Shown: piece by piece, positions 53,661-63,825 of the stretch
Layout of the letters: each line of letters begins with the position of its first letter
Position numbering within the stretch: the first letter of the stretch is position 1
Source: Spiroplasma attinicola
GTDB lineage: Bacteria > Bacillota_I > Bacilli_A > Mycoplasmatales > VBWQ01
Assembly (NCBI RefSeq): GCF_023509825.1
Contig: NZ_JAKQXY010000002.1
Span: 124,001 to 188,000 of the forward strand
DNA: 64,000 bases
Direction: 5' to 3'
The notes under the pieces: model-generated
What the model was told of the DNA's origin: nothing
The model's input: the letters and a program-made list of their open reading frames with translations, nothing else
The model's database searches: none
Translations under genes and position numbers: made by a program

Positions 53661-53800
53661 TGATATAAATCTATTTTTAGAATTTTTATTATGAGTTAAA
53701 ACATATCAAGTAATTTAAAAGCAAAATAGTAGAAAAAAATTATATTTGTGTTATATTACTTAATGAAAAATGTTAAACAATTGATAAGGAGAAAAAGACT

Positions 53801-54586
53801 ATGTCAGATATAAAAAATGAAGTGCTTTTAGAAGCAGAGCAAACAACGAAAAAAGTATCTAAAAACTGAAAAATTTATGCTAGTGTCTTAGGAATTATGG
53901 TAATTGGCGCAGGAACAGGTTTAGGGGTTTATTATGGGGTTAATGCAAACCATCATTCATTAAATAAAATAAATTTAAGTAAGCTTAACCTTGACATTGT
54001 AATTTCAAAAGCAGGTATTACAAATGCTAATCAAGCATTTGAAGCATTTTTAAAAGCAAATACCAATTTATCAAATTTAAATAATTATCTTCAGTATGAC
54101 TTTAGTTCGTTTATTGCTCCAACTGAAACAACTAATGGTTCTTTAACAATTAATGCTAAAGCAGATGGTAAATATACTGGTACTATTACAGTAAGTTTTG
54201 TTAATATTATTGATGAAAATAATTTTGAAAGTATTGTCTGAGATTTATCAAAAAAAGAAATTTTAATTTTACAAATTCCATCAGGAACAACTAAAGGCGA
54301 CGGAACTGATAAAAGTACTTATGCTCAAGCATTAAAAAAATCTTTTATTAAACTTGTTACTACTTTAGGTTATAAATTAAAATTAAAAGATATTGTTATT
54401 GACAAACAATGAATGGGTAATAATGGTGAAGCTCCAAATGATGAACAATTAGCAAGTGATTACTATGATTGACATACAACCAACGGCATAACTATTGAAG
54501 GTTATGTTGTAACAAATAATGATCAACAAATAAGAATAGCATTTTCTAAACTTCAATGTGAAATCATTATTGGAGAGAAAAAATAA
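53801..54586 (+). CDS. Repeat protein J: anchored, one type 1 unit plus distant C-terminal domain (261 aa)
   Basis: Unknown function. MSDIKNEVLLEAEQTTKKVS, KNWKIYASVLG and a glycine-rich helix (IMVIGAGTGLGVYYG), no lipobox. One type 1 unit (LNLDIVISKAGITNANQAFE to GSLTINAKADGKYTG). The last ~115 residues (WDLSKKEILILQIPSGTTKG onward) look like a diverged version of the C-terminal domain of proteins B and C (LNFQIPTGTKQSELMK; later a conserved DEQL / QEQL patch before the D.Y..W region). TAAGGAGAAAAAGACT precedes the ATG. Trp are TGA. The promoter (TTATAT region, 53745-53760) has no C tract. Confidence 0.87.
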
Positions 54587-54597
54587 AATAAAATAAA

Positions 54598-54632
54598 AAA
54601 AATGAACAGTTTTAAATGTTCATTTTTTTTAA
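54598..54632. terminator. Bidirectional terminator between gene J and HAD gene
   Basis: AAAAAATGAACAG / ATGTTCATTTTTTT stem-loop between convergent stops at 54586 and 54638. Confidence 0.85.
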
Positions 54633-54637
54633 TTCTT

Positions 54638-55459
54638 TTAACTAGAAAAGACATATTTTTCAATTGCTTGAGCAACACCAGCTTTTTTATTTGTTTTGCT
54701 TGTAACTTCATAAGCAACTGTTTTTAATTCTGGATTAGCATTTTTCATAGCAATGCCATACTTAACTCACTGAAGCATTTTATAATCATTCATACTATCA
54801 CCACAAGCAAGAATTTCTTCAGGTTTAATATTTCATTTTTCAGCAAGAAATTTTAAACCATTAGCTTTATTAATTCCCACCGGAGTAACTTCAATTAATA
54901 AATGTGATGATGATGCTACTTCTAAATCTTGATACTTTGCCATTTTTTTTAACATTTCTGCTAATTGTTTTTTACTTTTACAAAAAAATAAAACTTTATA
55001 AAAAGAAACAATTTGATTTTCAGATATTTTTTTGACTTTTAATTTTTGAAAATGTTCTAAAATATATCCTCTAAGAGAGTAGCGATCAACATAAGCTGTT
55101 TTATTGTCGGTACCATAAGCTCAAAATCTTAAATTATTTTTTCTGGCAAATTCTAATATTACTTTTGTTTGACTTGGTAATAAAACTGATTCAAATAATA
55201 ATTTTTGTTTATCATCAATAAAATCAATAATATTACCACCATTATAACAAATGACTTGACCTGGTGTTTTTGGATTTATTAAACATTTTTTTGCATGTTT
55301 AATTGTTGAAAGTGGAGCACGACCAGTAGCAATAACAATTTTAATCTCTGGTTTTTCTTGATATACACGATGAACCATTGCCAAATTTTTTGGATGAATC
55401 TTTCTTTTTGATTTTAATAAAGTTCCATCTAAATCAAGTGCAATTAATTTAATTGCCAT
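54638..55459 (-). CDS. HAD-superfamily phosphatase, Cof type
   Basis: Second Cof-like hydrolase in the window, 273 residues: motif I LIALDLDGTLLKSKRKIHP, motif II KIVIATGRAPLSTIKHA, a cap domain with the FWAYGTDN.TAYVDRYSLRG sequence, Lys in GINKANGLKFLAEKW, and motif IV EILACGDSMNDYKMLQWV. Substrate unknown; about 30% like the one at 38828 by eye at the motifs only. It ends a probable operon glpX-trxA-HAD, 30 bases after trxA. AAGGAGTTTATTAT is the ribosome site. Confidence 0.92.
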
Positions 55460-55489
55460 ATAATAAACTCCTTAATTTTTAGTTTTGAT

Positions 55490-55813
55490 TTATTTTTTTA
55501 AATTGTTTAAATGACTTAATAAAGTTGGTTTTGGAACAAATCCAAAAGTTTTAGTAGCTTCTTGATCATCTTTAAAATAAATTAAAGTTGGAATTGAACT
55601 AATTTTAAATTTATCTTTTAGTTCTTCACTATGATCAACATTAATTTTAATAAATGTTACATCATCTACTTCTTTTGATAAGTCCTCAAAAATTGGTGCT
55701 AAAGCTTTACATGGTGGACATCAGTCAGCATAAAAATCAACAATAGCATATTTGTTTGCTTTAAGAATTTTATTTAATTCTTCAACTTTATTAACTGTAA
55801 TAATTTTACTCAT
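55490..55813 (-). CDS. trxA: Thioredoxin with CPPC active site
   Basis: 107-residue single-domain thioredoxin; cytoplasmic disulfide reductase partner of TrxB and peroxide-detoxifying enzymes. The fold markers are all there: VDFYADWC, the cis-Pro in KISSIPTLIYFKD, and GFVPK near the end. The active site is W31-C32-P-P-C35 rather than the usual WCGPC. AAGGAGAAACAA precedes the ATG. The gene lies 60 bases after glpX and 30 before the HAD gene. Confidence 0.93.
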
Positions 55814-55873
55814 TTGTTTCTCCTTATTAGTTTTCTCTGATATTAATTTTACACTATATCTAAAATCTTATAC

Positions 55874-56902
55874 TTATTTTTGTTTATGATAATCTCTCTG
55901 ATAATTATCAATGACAGTTTTAATCTCTGGTCGTAATTTTTTAATTTGTTCAATACTATATGTTACTTGCATATTACGATAAATACCATGTGATGAAAAA
56001 AAACTATTAAGATTATAAATTCCATGTTGGTATTTAATTGGTTTTAAACTACCACCAGCTGTTAAACCAGTTGCAATGAAGCGTACTTCTTTATCTTTAA
56101 TTAAATCATTACTTGTTAAGGATTGATTGTAATGTAAATGATATTTTGCTAATGCTTTAGTTTCAATTGTCATTCTTGTTTGAGTTTCAGGTTCATTTGG
56201 TCAAATTTCATCATAAGCAAGCAATCGTGATTCCATATTTCCTGAACAACTAATTGCTAAAGCAGCCATTAAAAGACCTTCAGGTGCACCACCAATGCCA
56301 TAAACAAAATCTGCTTCACGATTAACAACATCAATTGCTGCTAAAACATCACCATCACCTATTAATCGAACAATTACTCCTGATTTTCGTAATAAATTAA
56401 TTGCTGTTTCATTCCTTGGTTTATCTAAAACAATTGCAATCAAATCACGATAAGACTTTTCTTTTTGCATTTGTTTAATATTTCAGTCTAATCCTTTGCT
56501 TAAATCAATTACATCTGCTAAATCTTGATTAACAAATAGTTTTTCCATATACATTTCTGGTAAAGGCAAAATTGTCCCTGGTTTAGCAGCTGCTAAACAA
56601 GCAATACTACCGGCAATATTATAGGCTGCTGGATAAGTTCCTTCGACAGGATCAACAGCAAGATCAAATGTTTCTTTAACAGATTTATTTCCTAACTTTT
56701 GTCCAACATATAACATTGGTGCTTGATCTAATTCACCTTCACCAATCACTACTGTTGTTCTCATTGGCGCAGAATTTAACATTATTTGTAATGCTTCCAC
56801 TGCTGCTAAATCAACAGCATTTTTGTCTTTACTGCCAATATATTTATAAGCTGCAATTGCTGCCATTTCTACTGCTCTAATTAGATGCATATCTTTATTC
56901 AT
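55874..56902 (-). CDS. glpX: Fructose-1,6-bisphosphatase, class II (GlpX)
   Basis: Hydrolyses fructose 1,6-bisphosphate (some homologues also sedoheptulose bisphosphate). 342 residues: MNKDMHLIRAVEMAAIAAYK, VVIGEGELDQAPML with metal ligands, FDLAVDPVEGTYPAAYNIAG (the typical VDPIEGT), VRLIGDGDVLAAI, YGIGGAPEGLLMAAL, and VRFIATGLTAGGSLKPI. The two Trp between the segments are TGA. AAGGACTATGAATTA precedes the ATG. First gene of a run with trxA and a HAD gene. Confidence 0.94.
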
Positions 56903-57040
56903 TAATTCATAGTCCTTATATTTTATCTATAATAATTATAAACTTTTTTAGAGTAAAAGGAAAGAGTGAAAAAATTGCCATAAGTCACTCGACCCACCTC
57001 ATTAAAAATATCCTAATATATTATAAAACTATTTTTTAAT

Positions 57041-57068
57041 AAAAAAACTTAGACTAAATCTAAGTTTA
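57041..57068 (-). terminator. Intrinsic terminator of the tRNA cluster
   Basis: Minus-strand AAACTTAGATTTAGTCTAAGTTTTTTT, 9-base stem with T run, just past tRNA-Leu. The 57000-56903 stretch between it and glpX holds nothing I can name. Confidence 0.88.
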
Positions 57069-57073
57069 TCAAA

Positions 57074-57158
<85 letters not shown>

Positions 57159-57167
57159 ATGTGTCAA

Positions 57168-57244
57168 TGGTGCCCCGTATAGGACTCGAACCTATAACCC
57201 CCAGATTAAGAGTCTGATGCTCTAACCAATTGAGCTAACGAGGC
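57168..57244 (-). tRNA. tRNA-Lys (anticodon CUU)
   Basis: 77 bases with encoded CCA. Acceptor GCCTCGT pairs with ACGGGGC (one T-G pair); D arm AGCTCAATTGGTTAGAGC; anticodon stem CAGA / TCTG around CT-CTT-AA; T arm TATAGGTTCGAGTCCTATA. Confidence 0.96.
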
Positions 57245-57290
57245 AAAAAATTAAAAAACAAGTATTAATACTTGATTGTTAATAACTATA

Positions 57291-57366
57291 TGGTGACTCG
57301 GACGGGATTCGAACCCGCGCGTATCGGATAGAAAGTCCGACGTGTTAACCGCTTCACCACCGAGCC
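57291..57366 (-). tRNA. tRNA-Glu (anticodon UUC)
   Basis: 76 bases with encoded CCA. Acceptor GGCTCGG pairs with CCGAGTC; D arm TGGTGAAGCGGTTAACACG-like; anticodon stem CGGA / TCCG around CT-TTC-TA; T arm GCGGGTTCGAATCCCGT. Needed for both Glu decoding and, via GatCAB, as the type of substrate misacylation starts from (Glu on tRNA-Gln). Confidence 0.95.
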
Positions 57367-57391
57367 GTAGTGAAAAAAATCTATTAATTAA

Positions 57392-57468
57392 TGGCGCCTG
57401 CTGTAGGATTTGAACCTACGACCTCTCGGTTAACAGCCGAACGCTCTAACCAACTGAGCTAAGCAGGC
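57392..57468 (-). tRNA. tRNA-Asn (anticodon GUU)
   Basis: 77 bases with encoded CCA (discriminator G). Acceptor GCCTGCT pairs with AGCAGGC; D arm AGCTCAGTTGGTTAGAGC; anticodon stem TCGG / CCGA around CT-GTT-AA; T arm GTAGGTTCAAATCCTAC. First gene of the four-tRNA cluster by direction of transcription. Confidence 0.96.
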
Positions 57469-57556
57469 ATTTATTAAACCTTATTTATTATAAAAGTATT
57501 TGTTAAAATTTTCAATAAGTATTTAAAAATAATCATTAAATATTTATTAATAAATT

Positions 57557-57588
57557 AAAAGTCTTATTAACTAGTAATAAGACTTTTT
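57557..57588 (-). terminator. Terminator overlapping the end of folD
   Basis: Minus-strand AAAAGTCTTATTACTAGTTAATAAGACTTTT: a 12-base stem whose loop side contains the last folD codons and stop, with a short T run after it. Translation to the stop would cover the stem, so it may only form on free mRNA. Confidence 0.65.
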
Positions 57589-58427
57589 TGATGATATAAA
57601 ATCATTAAATTTTCTAATAACATCGCAATTGTCATTGGTCCAACACCACCAGGAACAGGAGTGATTGCTTTAGTTTTAGCTTTCATTGCTTGGAAATCAA
57701 CATCACCAACAAGTTTTTGATTTTTATTAGTATTAATTGCAACATCAATAATAACAACACCTTCTTTAACCATTTTGGCATCAAAAAGATCATGAACGCC
57801 AGCAGCACTAACAATAATATCAGCAGTTTTTAAATATAATGATAAATCATTTGTCATTTTATTAGCGATAGTAACAGTTGCTCCAAGATTAGATAATAAC
57901 ATCGCTAATGGTTTACCAACAATATTACTATTATTAACAATCACAATATCTTTACTACGAACTGATAAATTATAAGCATCTAATAAAGCAATAATCCCCT
58001 TGACAGTACAAGGAACAATTGCATTATTATTACCTTGTAATAATTTTCCAGCATTAATACTAGTCAAACCATCAACATCTTTGTTTACAGCAATCTTATT
58101 TAAAATTGTAAATTCATTTAAATGTTTTGCTAGTGGTAATTGTACTAATATACCATCAATTGTTGAATTTTGATTTAACTTTTCAATCGTTTCAATAACT
58201 TCTGCTTGACTAATTGTTTCAGCAAAGTTAATTACTTGACCTTTAATACCACACTCTTCACATGCTTTAATTTTATTTTTTACATAAATATGTGAAGCAT
58301 AATCATCACCAACAATAATAACTACTAATTGTGGTACTCGTTTTTTTGCTTTAATTAATTGATTAACATTATTTTTAACATTTATTTTAATTTTTTGACT
58401 AATTTTTTTTCCATCAAGAAGAATCAT
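57567..58427 (-). CDS. folD: Bifunctional methylenetetrahydrofolate dehydrogenase/cyclohydrolase
   Basis: Interconverts 5,10-methylene-THF and 10-formyl-THF in the cytoplasm, supplying formyl groups and C1 units. 286 residues: MILLDGKKISQKIK, active Lys in ASHIYVKNKIKACEE, DGILVQLPLAKHLN, KDVDGLTSINAGKL, the Rossmann IVIVNNSNIVGKPLAMLLSN (the usual GRSxxVGxP is NNSNIVGKP), and ITPVPGGVGPMTIAMLL. The start at MILLDG is preferred over an ATG 18 bases upstream, which overlaps the potassium transporter's stop region; GTAGGTGCTTT lies ahead. Ten bases after ktrB. Confidence 0.94.
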   Translation of the reverse strand: MILLDGKKISQKIKINVKNNVNQLIKAKKRVPQLVVIIVGDDYASHIYVKNKIKACEECGIKGQVINFAETISQAEVIETIEKLNQNSTIDGILVQLPLAKHLNEFTILNKIAVNKDVDGLTSINAGKLLQGNNNAIVPCTVKGIIALLDAYNLSVRSKDIVIVNNSNIVGKPLAMLLSNLGATVTIANKMTNDLSLYLKTADIIVSAAGVHDLFDAKMVKEGVVIIDVAINTNKNQKLVGDVDFQAMKAKTKAITPVPGGVGPMTIAMLLENLMILYHQKSLITS

Positions 58428-58437
58428 AAAGCACCTA

Positions 58438-59943
58438 CTATCCAATTAATATATCTTCTGCAACTCTTTTAACAGTAACCTTTCGCTTACGATCACTTCA
58501 AGCTAATAATGTCGTTGATACACCTAATTGTCCTGCAAACATTGAAACAATTAAAAAGAGCTTGCTAACAACACCTAACCGAGCATTATCAAATAACGTT
58601 AATCCTGTCGTTCCAAAAGCACTAGCCGCATCATAAAATGCCTGGAGAAAACCAATATCTTCATTACGATTCATAATAACATTTTCAAATAAAATTACTA
58701 ATGTGATAAAGAACATCATAAAAGTACCAAGAAAAGCAACAGCAAAAGCCATTTTTACTTTTTGTGAAGGAATCTTCCGCTTGAACATATTAACACTATC
58801 ACGACCACGAGCAAGACTAAAAATTGAAACAATAATAATTGCTAAGGTTGTTGTTCTAATCCCCCCAACAGTTGAAGCAGGTGAACCACCAATTCACATC
58901 ATAATTGCTTGAACAGTTTGTGAAGTAGAATGGAAACGATTTAAATCAATTGTATAAAATCCAGAACTTCTCGTTGACATCGTATTAAAGATAATTGCCA
59001 TCATTGCTCGGCCATTACTCATATTGCCTCAAATTGACTCTGAATCTTTGGGTGAAACAAGTTCAACTAAGATAACAGAACCTAAACCAAGCAAAGCAAC
59101 AATGAAATATGTTGCAACAGTTACTTTAGTAAATAAACTAAAACGAAATCTTTTATGATGTACTTTTGCTTTAAAATAACTATATATATCATAAAAAACT
59201 GGAAAACCAATCCCTCCAATTACTAATTGAATCATAAATACTCATTGGACAAAATAATCACCTTGAAATGGAATTAAAGAATTACGACCAATAATATCAA
59301 AACCAGCATTATTAACACCAGAAATTGAATGGAAAACGCCAGCTCATAATGACAATCAAAAATTACCATGATAAACCATAGTACCATTAACACCATAATG
59401 AACTTCACTATTACGAACAAAGAAAAAATGTAATGTTAAAGCAATAGTGCCAAGAAATTCAGTAATTGTCATGACAAGGATTCCAAATTTTAAAACATCA
59501 ATGTTATTACCTAATTTTGGTGCTCCTCTTTCCCCTTGAATTAATAATCGTTCTTTCAAGTTAGAATTACGAGTAATATTAAATAAAGACAATAAAAACA
59601 GTTTAACAGTAATTAAACCAATTCCACCAAATTTAATTAATAATAAAATTACTAACTGTCCAAAAAAAGTAAAATCATTAGCAGTACTTTTAACATTTAA
59701 ACCAGTATCAGAAAAAGCACTAGATGCAGTAAATAATGCTTGGAGAAAATTTCAATGACCTTTTACCGTTGCTCAAGGACTCATTAGTAAAATTGTTGCT
59801 ACTAATAAAGTATAAAGATATAAATTAAACAATTGTCGAGGTCTAGTTTTACCAACAAAAACAATTTTAAAGAAACTTTTTATTGCTAAAAAAAACTTTT
59901 TTCAACTATAATCACGAAATAAATTTTTCGAGCTTTTAGACAT
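58438..59943 (-). CDS. ktrB: Potassium uptake membrane subunit, KtrB/TrkH type
   Basis: K+ (or Na+/K+) translocating subunit with four repeated M1-P-M2 units in 501 residues. Three pore-loop sequences are readable: FSDTGLNV (residue ~75), SGVNNAGFDIIG (~220) and GTTGLTLFDNAR (~450), plus MWIGGSPASTVGGIRTT (~350) preceding the fourth. The N terminus is basic (MSKSSKNLFRDYSWKK). It would need a KtrA-type regulator, which is not next to it. c-di-AMP made by CdaM (27220-27882) controls such transporters in relatives; a link here is inference. TGAAATGGAGTTTTTA precedes the ATG. Trp are mainly TGA. Confidence 0.92.
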
Positions 59944-60051
59944 TAAAAACTCCATTTCAAACATTTTAGTTATTTTTTATATTTCTACATTTTATTATAT
60001 TATAACTAATAATATTTTTTCTTTATTACATTTTAATAAAATTAAACAAAG

Positions 60052-60077
60052 AAAAAATAGTTTTATAAAACTATTTC
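60052..60077 (-). terminator. Intrinsic terminator of the pepV operon
   Basis: Minus-strand AAATAGTTTTATAAAACTATTTTTTC: palindromic stem with T run, its 5' arm including the stop codon of the 151-aa gene. Confidence 0.82.
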
Positions 60078-60526
60078 TTGATTTGAGTTTTATTTTCTTC
60101 AAATTCTTGTAATTTTGCTCTTGCTTCAATTAACAAAACTTTTTTAGTTAATTCTCTGATTTTATCTTCTTTTTTACTATGTCTTTGACAAAATTTAACA
60201 GTTTCTATTGCTTTTCATAATAATTTACCAGTTTTAAAATTATTTACATTAATCATTGTTAATTCTTCAGTATCATTACTATTACTTAATAAAAAACTAT
60301 TACATATTTTATTAGTTTCAGCAGTTAAGTTGGAAATTTGAATTTTTAAATGACTTCTTGATTTTTCAATCGCATTTTTACAATCGTTACATTGTCGTGC
60401 TATTTTTTGAATTTTACTTTCAATCTTCATTGCCTTTGTCATTTCTAATTGATAGAAATCACTTGCAGTCATTTTATTTTTCTTTAAATTAATATTAATC
60501 ACAAAATTTTTAATAATACTAAACAT
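60071..60526 (-). CDS. Small coiled-coil protein of unknown function (151 aa)
   Basis: Not recognised. A hydrophobic start (MFSIIKNFVININLKK) that is too short for a clear membrane helix, then long charged helices with Lys/Glu/Gln and a CNDCKNAI pair of cysteines near residue 46. It ends RELTKKVLLIEARAKLQEFE. Likely coiled coil. Its ATG lies 8 bases inside the end of pepV, so it is translated with that gene. One Trp is TGA. No homologue comes to mind. Confidence 0.78.
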
Positions 60527-61916
60527 GATTTAAACTACCTAAAGTAGCAATTGTTTGAAGATAAATTAACATTGCTTGTCATAAATCTTTCAAACTAATT
60601 GCTTCATTATATTGGTGCTCAGTTGAAATGCTATCATCAAAAATTGCACCAAATGCAACACAATTAGGCATTGATCGAGCATAAGTTCCACCACCAATGG
60701 CAATTGGTTTTGCTGTTTTATCTTTAGTTACTGTTTGATAAATACCCATTAAAGCAGTAACTAGTGGTGAATCAATTGGGATATACAATGCTTTATCATA
60801 TTTTTTAACTTCAACTGTTAAATGATAAGGTATTAATAATTCTTTGATTTTATTTAAAATCACTTCTTGCTTTGTATGAACGGGAAATCTAATATTACAT
60901 CCTAATTTTGAAATATTTTCATTAATTATTACAATCCCAACATTAATCGTAAAACTACCTGATTCATCATCATATTGACCAAAATATTTTGTTAAAGCAG
61001 TATCTTCTTGTAAAACATCACTAACAAAATTAATTAATGGATGGTCATAACCTAATGCTTTTAAAATTAATAAAGTTCTTAAACCAGCATTAATGCCATC
61101 TTTTGGTTTTGAACCATGAGCAGATTTTCCATGAATAATTATTTGTTGATTTTGTTTTTCAACACGATAACCTTTTGTTTGAGCAAGTTGATAAAACTTA
61201 TCTAAATTAATATTCTCTGTTGTACAAGTTGAACAAGTAACATTATAGGCTTCACCACCATTAACTTTGATTTTTTTATTACCAGCACCAACAATATCAA
61301 GATTAATAATGCCTTTTTCAGCATAAGTTAAAGGAAATAAACCATCTGGTGTAAAACCAAAGTTAGGTGTTCCTTCTTTTGTCATATAAGTTTTAATTGA
61401 ATCTCAAGTTGTTTCTTCAGTCAAACCAAAGATTAGTCTAATTCGTCTTTTTGGTTGATAATTATGATCTTTTAAGTATTTTAAACAATATAAAACAATA
61501 ATTGTTGGTCCTTTATCATCTAAAACACCACGACCATATAAAATATCATTAATAATTTTCGGTTGAAATGGTGGTATTTCTCATTCTTCAAGGTTACCAG
61601 GCGGTACAACATCTAAATGACCCAAAATTGCAAAGATTTCTTGACCTTGACCATACTCAACATAACCATATTTATTATTTGAATCACAATAAATTTTAAA
61701 TCCTAATGATTTAGCTAAATCAAGGGCATAATGTAATACTTGTTTAACTCCTTGACCATAAGGAGCATCCTTTGTTTTAGTCCCAGAATATGATGGAATA
61801 CTAACAATTGCTTTAATTTTTTCAATTGCTGCTGGAAAATATTTATCTTTCAATAATTGTTCATCAATTTTTATTGTTTGTTTAAAATCTTTTGCTTTTC
61901 TTGCAATAGAACTCAT
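60519..61916 (-). CDS. pepV: Dipeptidase PepV-like (M20 family)
   Basis: Zinc dipeptidase of the M20 family, expected to split dipeptides imported as amino-acid source. 465 residues. Metal and catalytic motifs: ILGHLDVVPPG (residue ~120), YGRGVLDDKGPTII, and FGLTEETTWDSIKTY (the usual TDEE is TEET). A dimerisation domain lies in the middle, and STEHQYNEAISLKDL near the end contains the last His ligand. The start MSSIARK follows AGAGGATAGAAAT; a longer reading from an upstream ATG would overlap the previous gene. Trp are TGA. Confidence 0.92.
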
Positions 61917-61939
61917 ATTTCTATCCTCTTTCATAAAAC

Positions 61940-62944
61940 CTATACATTTATGATAGCAAGCAAAATATCGTTTAACAAGTTTCACCCTTGATTTGTTGCT
62001 TGTAAAGCATTGTTTTCAATTATTAATTTATTAGCTTTAATTAATTTATTAAGTATTTTTGAAAAACTATTAAAAGCTAATAAATTATCATTTTCTAAAA
62101 CTAAACCAGTTTTTAACATTAGACCTTGAATAATTAATAATTGATAATACTGATTTTTATTTAAAGTTTGCTTGATTTTTTTTCAATTAATTTCATTAGT
62201 ATTATTAATTGTCATTATTTTATCTTTTATAATAAAAAAACTACCGGCATTTGGACCTAAACCATATCAATTTTTCAACTGTAAATAAGCTAAAGTTTGT
62301 TGTGAATAATAATTATTACTTAATGCGAAACTAAAAAATTCATAATTATTATAGTGATATTTACTTAAAAAATTATTTATTAATTTTTTATTATTTAAAT
62401 TATGAACATCATTATGACTTTGATAACTAATATGAGGAGCATTTAATGATCAAGCAATATTTAAATCATTAATAATATCTCTTTCTGTTTGTGATTTAAG
62501 ATTATCTTCAAAGTCACAAGAAAAATTATTGAAACCAAGTTCTAAACTAGTATTAATTAATGACAAAATTTCATTAGCATTAAAACTTTGATTAACACCT
62601 TTTAATAAATTATTATTAAAAGTTCTAATTTTTCAAATTAAACGGTTAATTTTAAATCTTTTTAAAAGTTCTAATTGTTCGTTTTTTAAAGTTTGATAAC
62701 CAATCTCAAAACTATATTCAATTAAATCACTACCAATAATTGAATTAATTAAAGTCAAAAATTCTCTTAATTGTTCATTAGTTAAAAAAATACTATCATT
62801 TGTTGCAATATAAATTGTTTTAACTGCTAAATGATAGTCATTTTTTAATTTTGAAAATTCTTTTTTAAAATGTGAAAAATAATTAATAAAATTTAGCTCT
62901 TGATCAAGAGCTAAATTGATAAATAAGTGTTCAATATCATTCAT
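61940..62944 (-). CDS. HemW-like protein lacking the radical-SAM cysteines
   Basis: 334 residues aligning by eye over most of the length of HemW/HemN-like coproporphyrinogen oxidase-type proteins. KTIYIATNDSIFLTNEQLRE matches the IYiGGGTPS..L...QL stretch. IEYSFEIGYQTLKNEQLELL matches EyTiE.nP..lt.e.l..l, RFKINRLIWKIRTFNNNLL matches ..GvnRiSlGvQSf.d..L, and QLKNWYGLGPNAGSFF matches the W....Y.GlGp.AhSf motif. The CxxxCxxC cluster-binding site is absent: the start reads MNDIEHLFINLALDQEL where HIPFCxxxCxYC belongs, and GGGTP is lost. So it cannot be a normal radical-SAM enzyme. A GTG 12 bases upstream (62956) is an alternative start. Overlaps no neighbour but is nearly contiguous with both. 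Confidence 0.75.
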
Positions 62945-62948
62945 TCAA

Positions 62949-63722
62949 TTATTCACTAATGTTAAAATCTAAATTAACATTTTCTTCATTTTGATAAATT
63001 TTAATATTATCTGTTATTTCTTTAGTGTTCTTAATACTTGAAGCTGGCACAATTACTCTAATTGTTGCTAAAGTTTTAGGAACTAAATTATTAGTACTAG
63101 GACTTACAATCTTATTTTCAACAATAGGTTGAGATTTTAAATTAGTATTAGCAGCAATTTGAACTGGTTTAATTAATTCTTTTGCTACTTTTTTTTCTTC
63201 TTTAATTTTTACTTTATTGCTAACAAAAATTAAATTAACTAAACTAGCAATAATCCCAATTAATGAGAATAACATTATTAAATAAAATGGAATAACAACA
63301 ATTAAATTTTCTTTGGCAAAGAAGGAAATATCACCAATTAAAACATGTTTTTTAATAATATAAAGGTTAGCAAATAATCCAAATCCAAAAATTCCCATTG
63401 TTAAAATTAAATTTAAGAAAGAAAAAATATTATTAGTAGTATTTTTATGTTTAATAAAAATTAATGGTAAAGAAAAAGATAATGCAAGACCGGCGAAAGT
63501 AAAAATAATTGCACTAAATCCTCAAAAACCAAGAACAAATAAATCATTTTGTAAAAAACTTAGAAACTTTTCAAGAGTATCACGAGCATGATTAAGATTA
63601 AATCACAGTAATCAACTAACAATTAAAGTTACACAAACTAATAATAATGACGAAATTAATAATCAACGAATAAAAGCATTAGTCTTTGGTAATTCAATTA
63701 ATTTTTTTTCATTTTTTTCCAT
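62949..63722 (-). CDS. Four-helix membrane protein with C-terminal tail (257 aa)
   Basis: Not recognised. MEKNEKKLIELPKTNAF, then TM helices at about residues 18-42, 60-85, 98-125 and 140-168. A soluble tail of ~85 residues, rich in Lys, Val and Asn (KIKEEKKVAKELIKPVQ..., TIRVIVPASSIKNTKE) ends with NVNLDFNISE. Trp are TGA. The stop lies 4 bases from the ATG of the HemW-like gene. First gene of the operon membrane protein, HemW-like, pepV, 151-aa protein. The leader CGGGGCCTTTAT has no standard ribosome site. Confidence 0.8.
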
Positions 63723-63770
63723 ATAAAGGCCCCGTTTCATATTTTTCTAAATTATACACCTGAAAAAGAA

Positions 63771-63820
63771 AAAACCATAAATAATTTTCAAAAAAAACTA
63801 ACTTTATTTATGATTTTTTT
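63771..63820 (-). terminator. Probable terminator of the agmatine-deiminase-family gene
   Basis: CATAAATA / TATTTATG stem with a long AT loop and runs of A and T on both sides, a few bases past the stop at 63826 on the minus strand. Weaker than others in the window because of its loop. Confidence 0.6.
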
Positions 63821-63825
63821 GCTTT

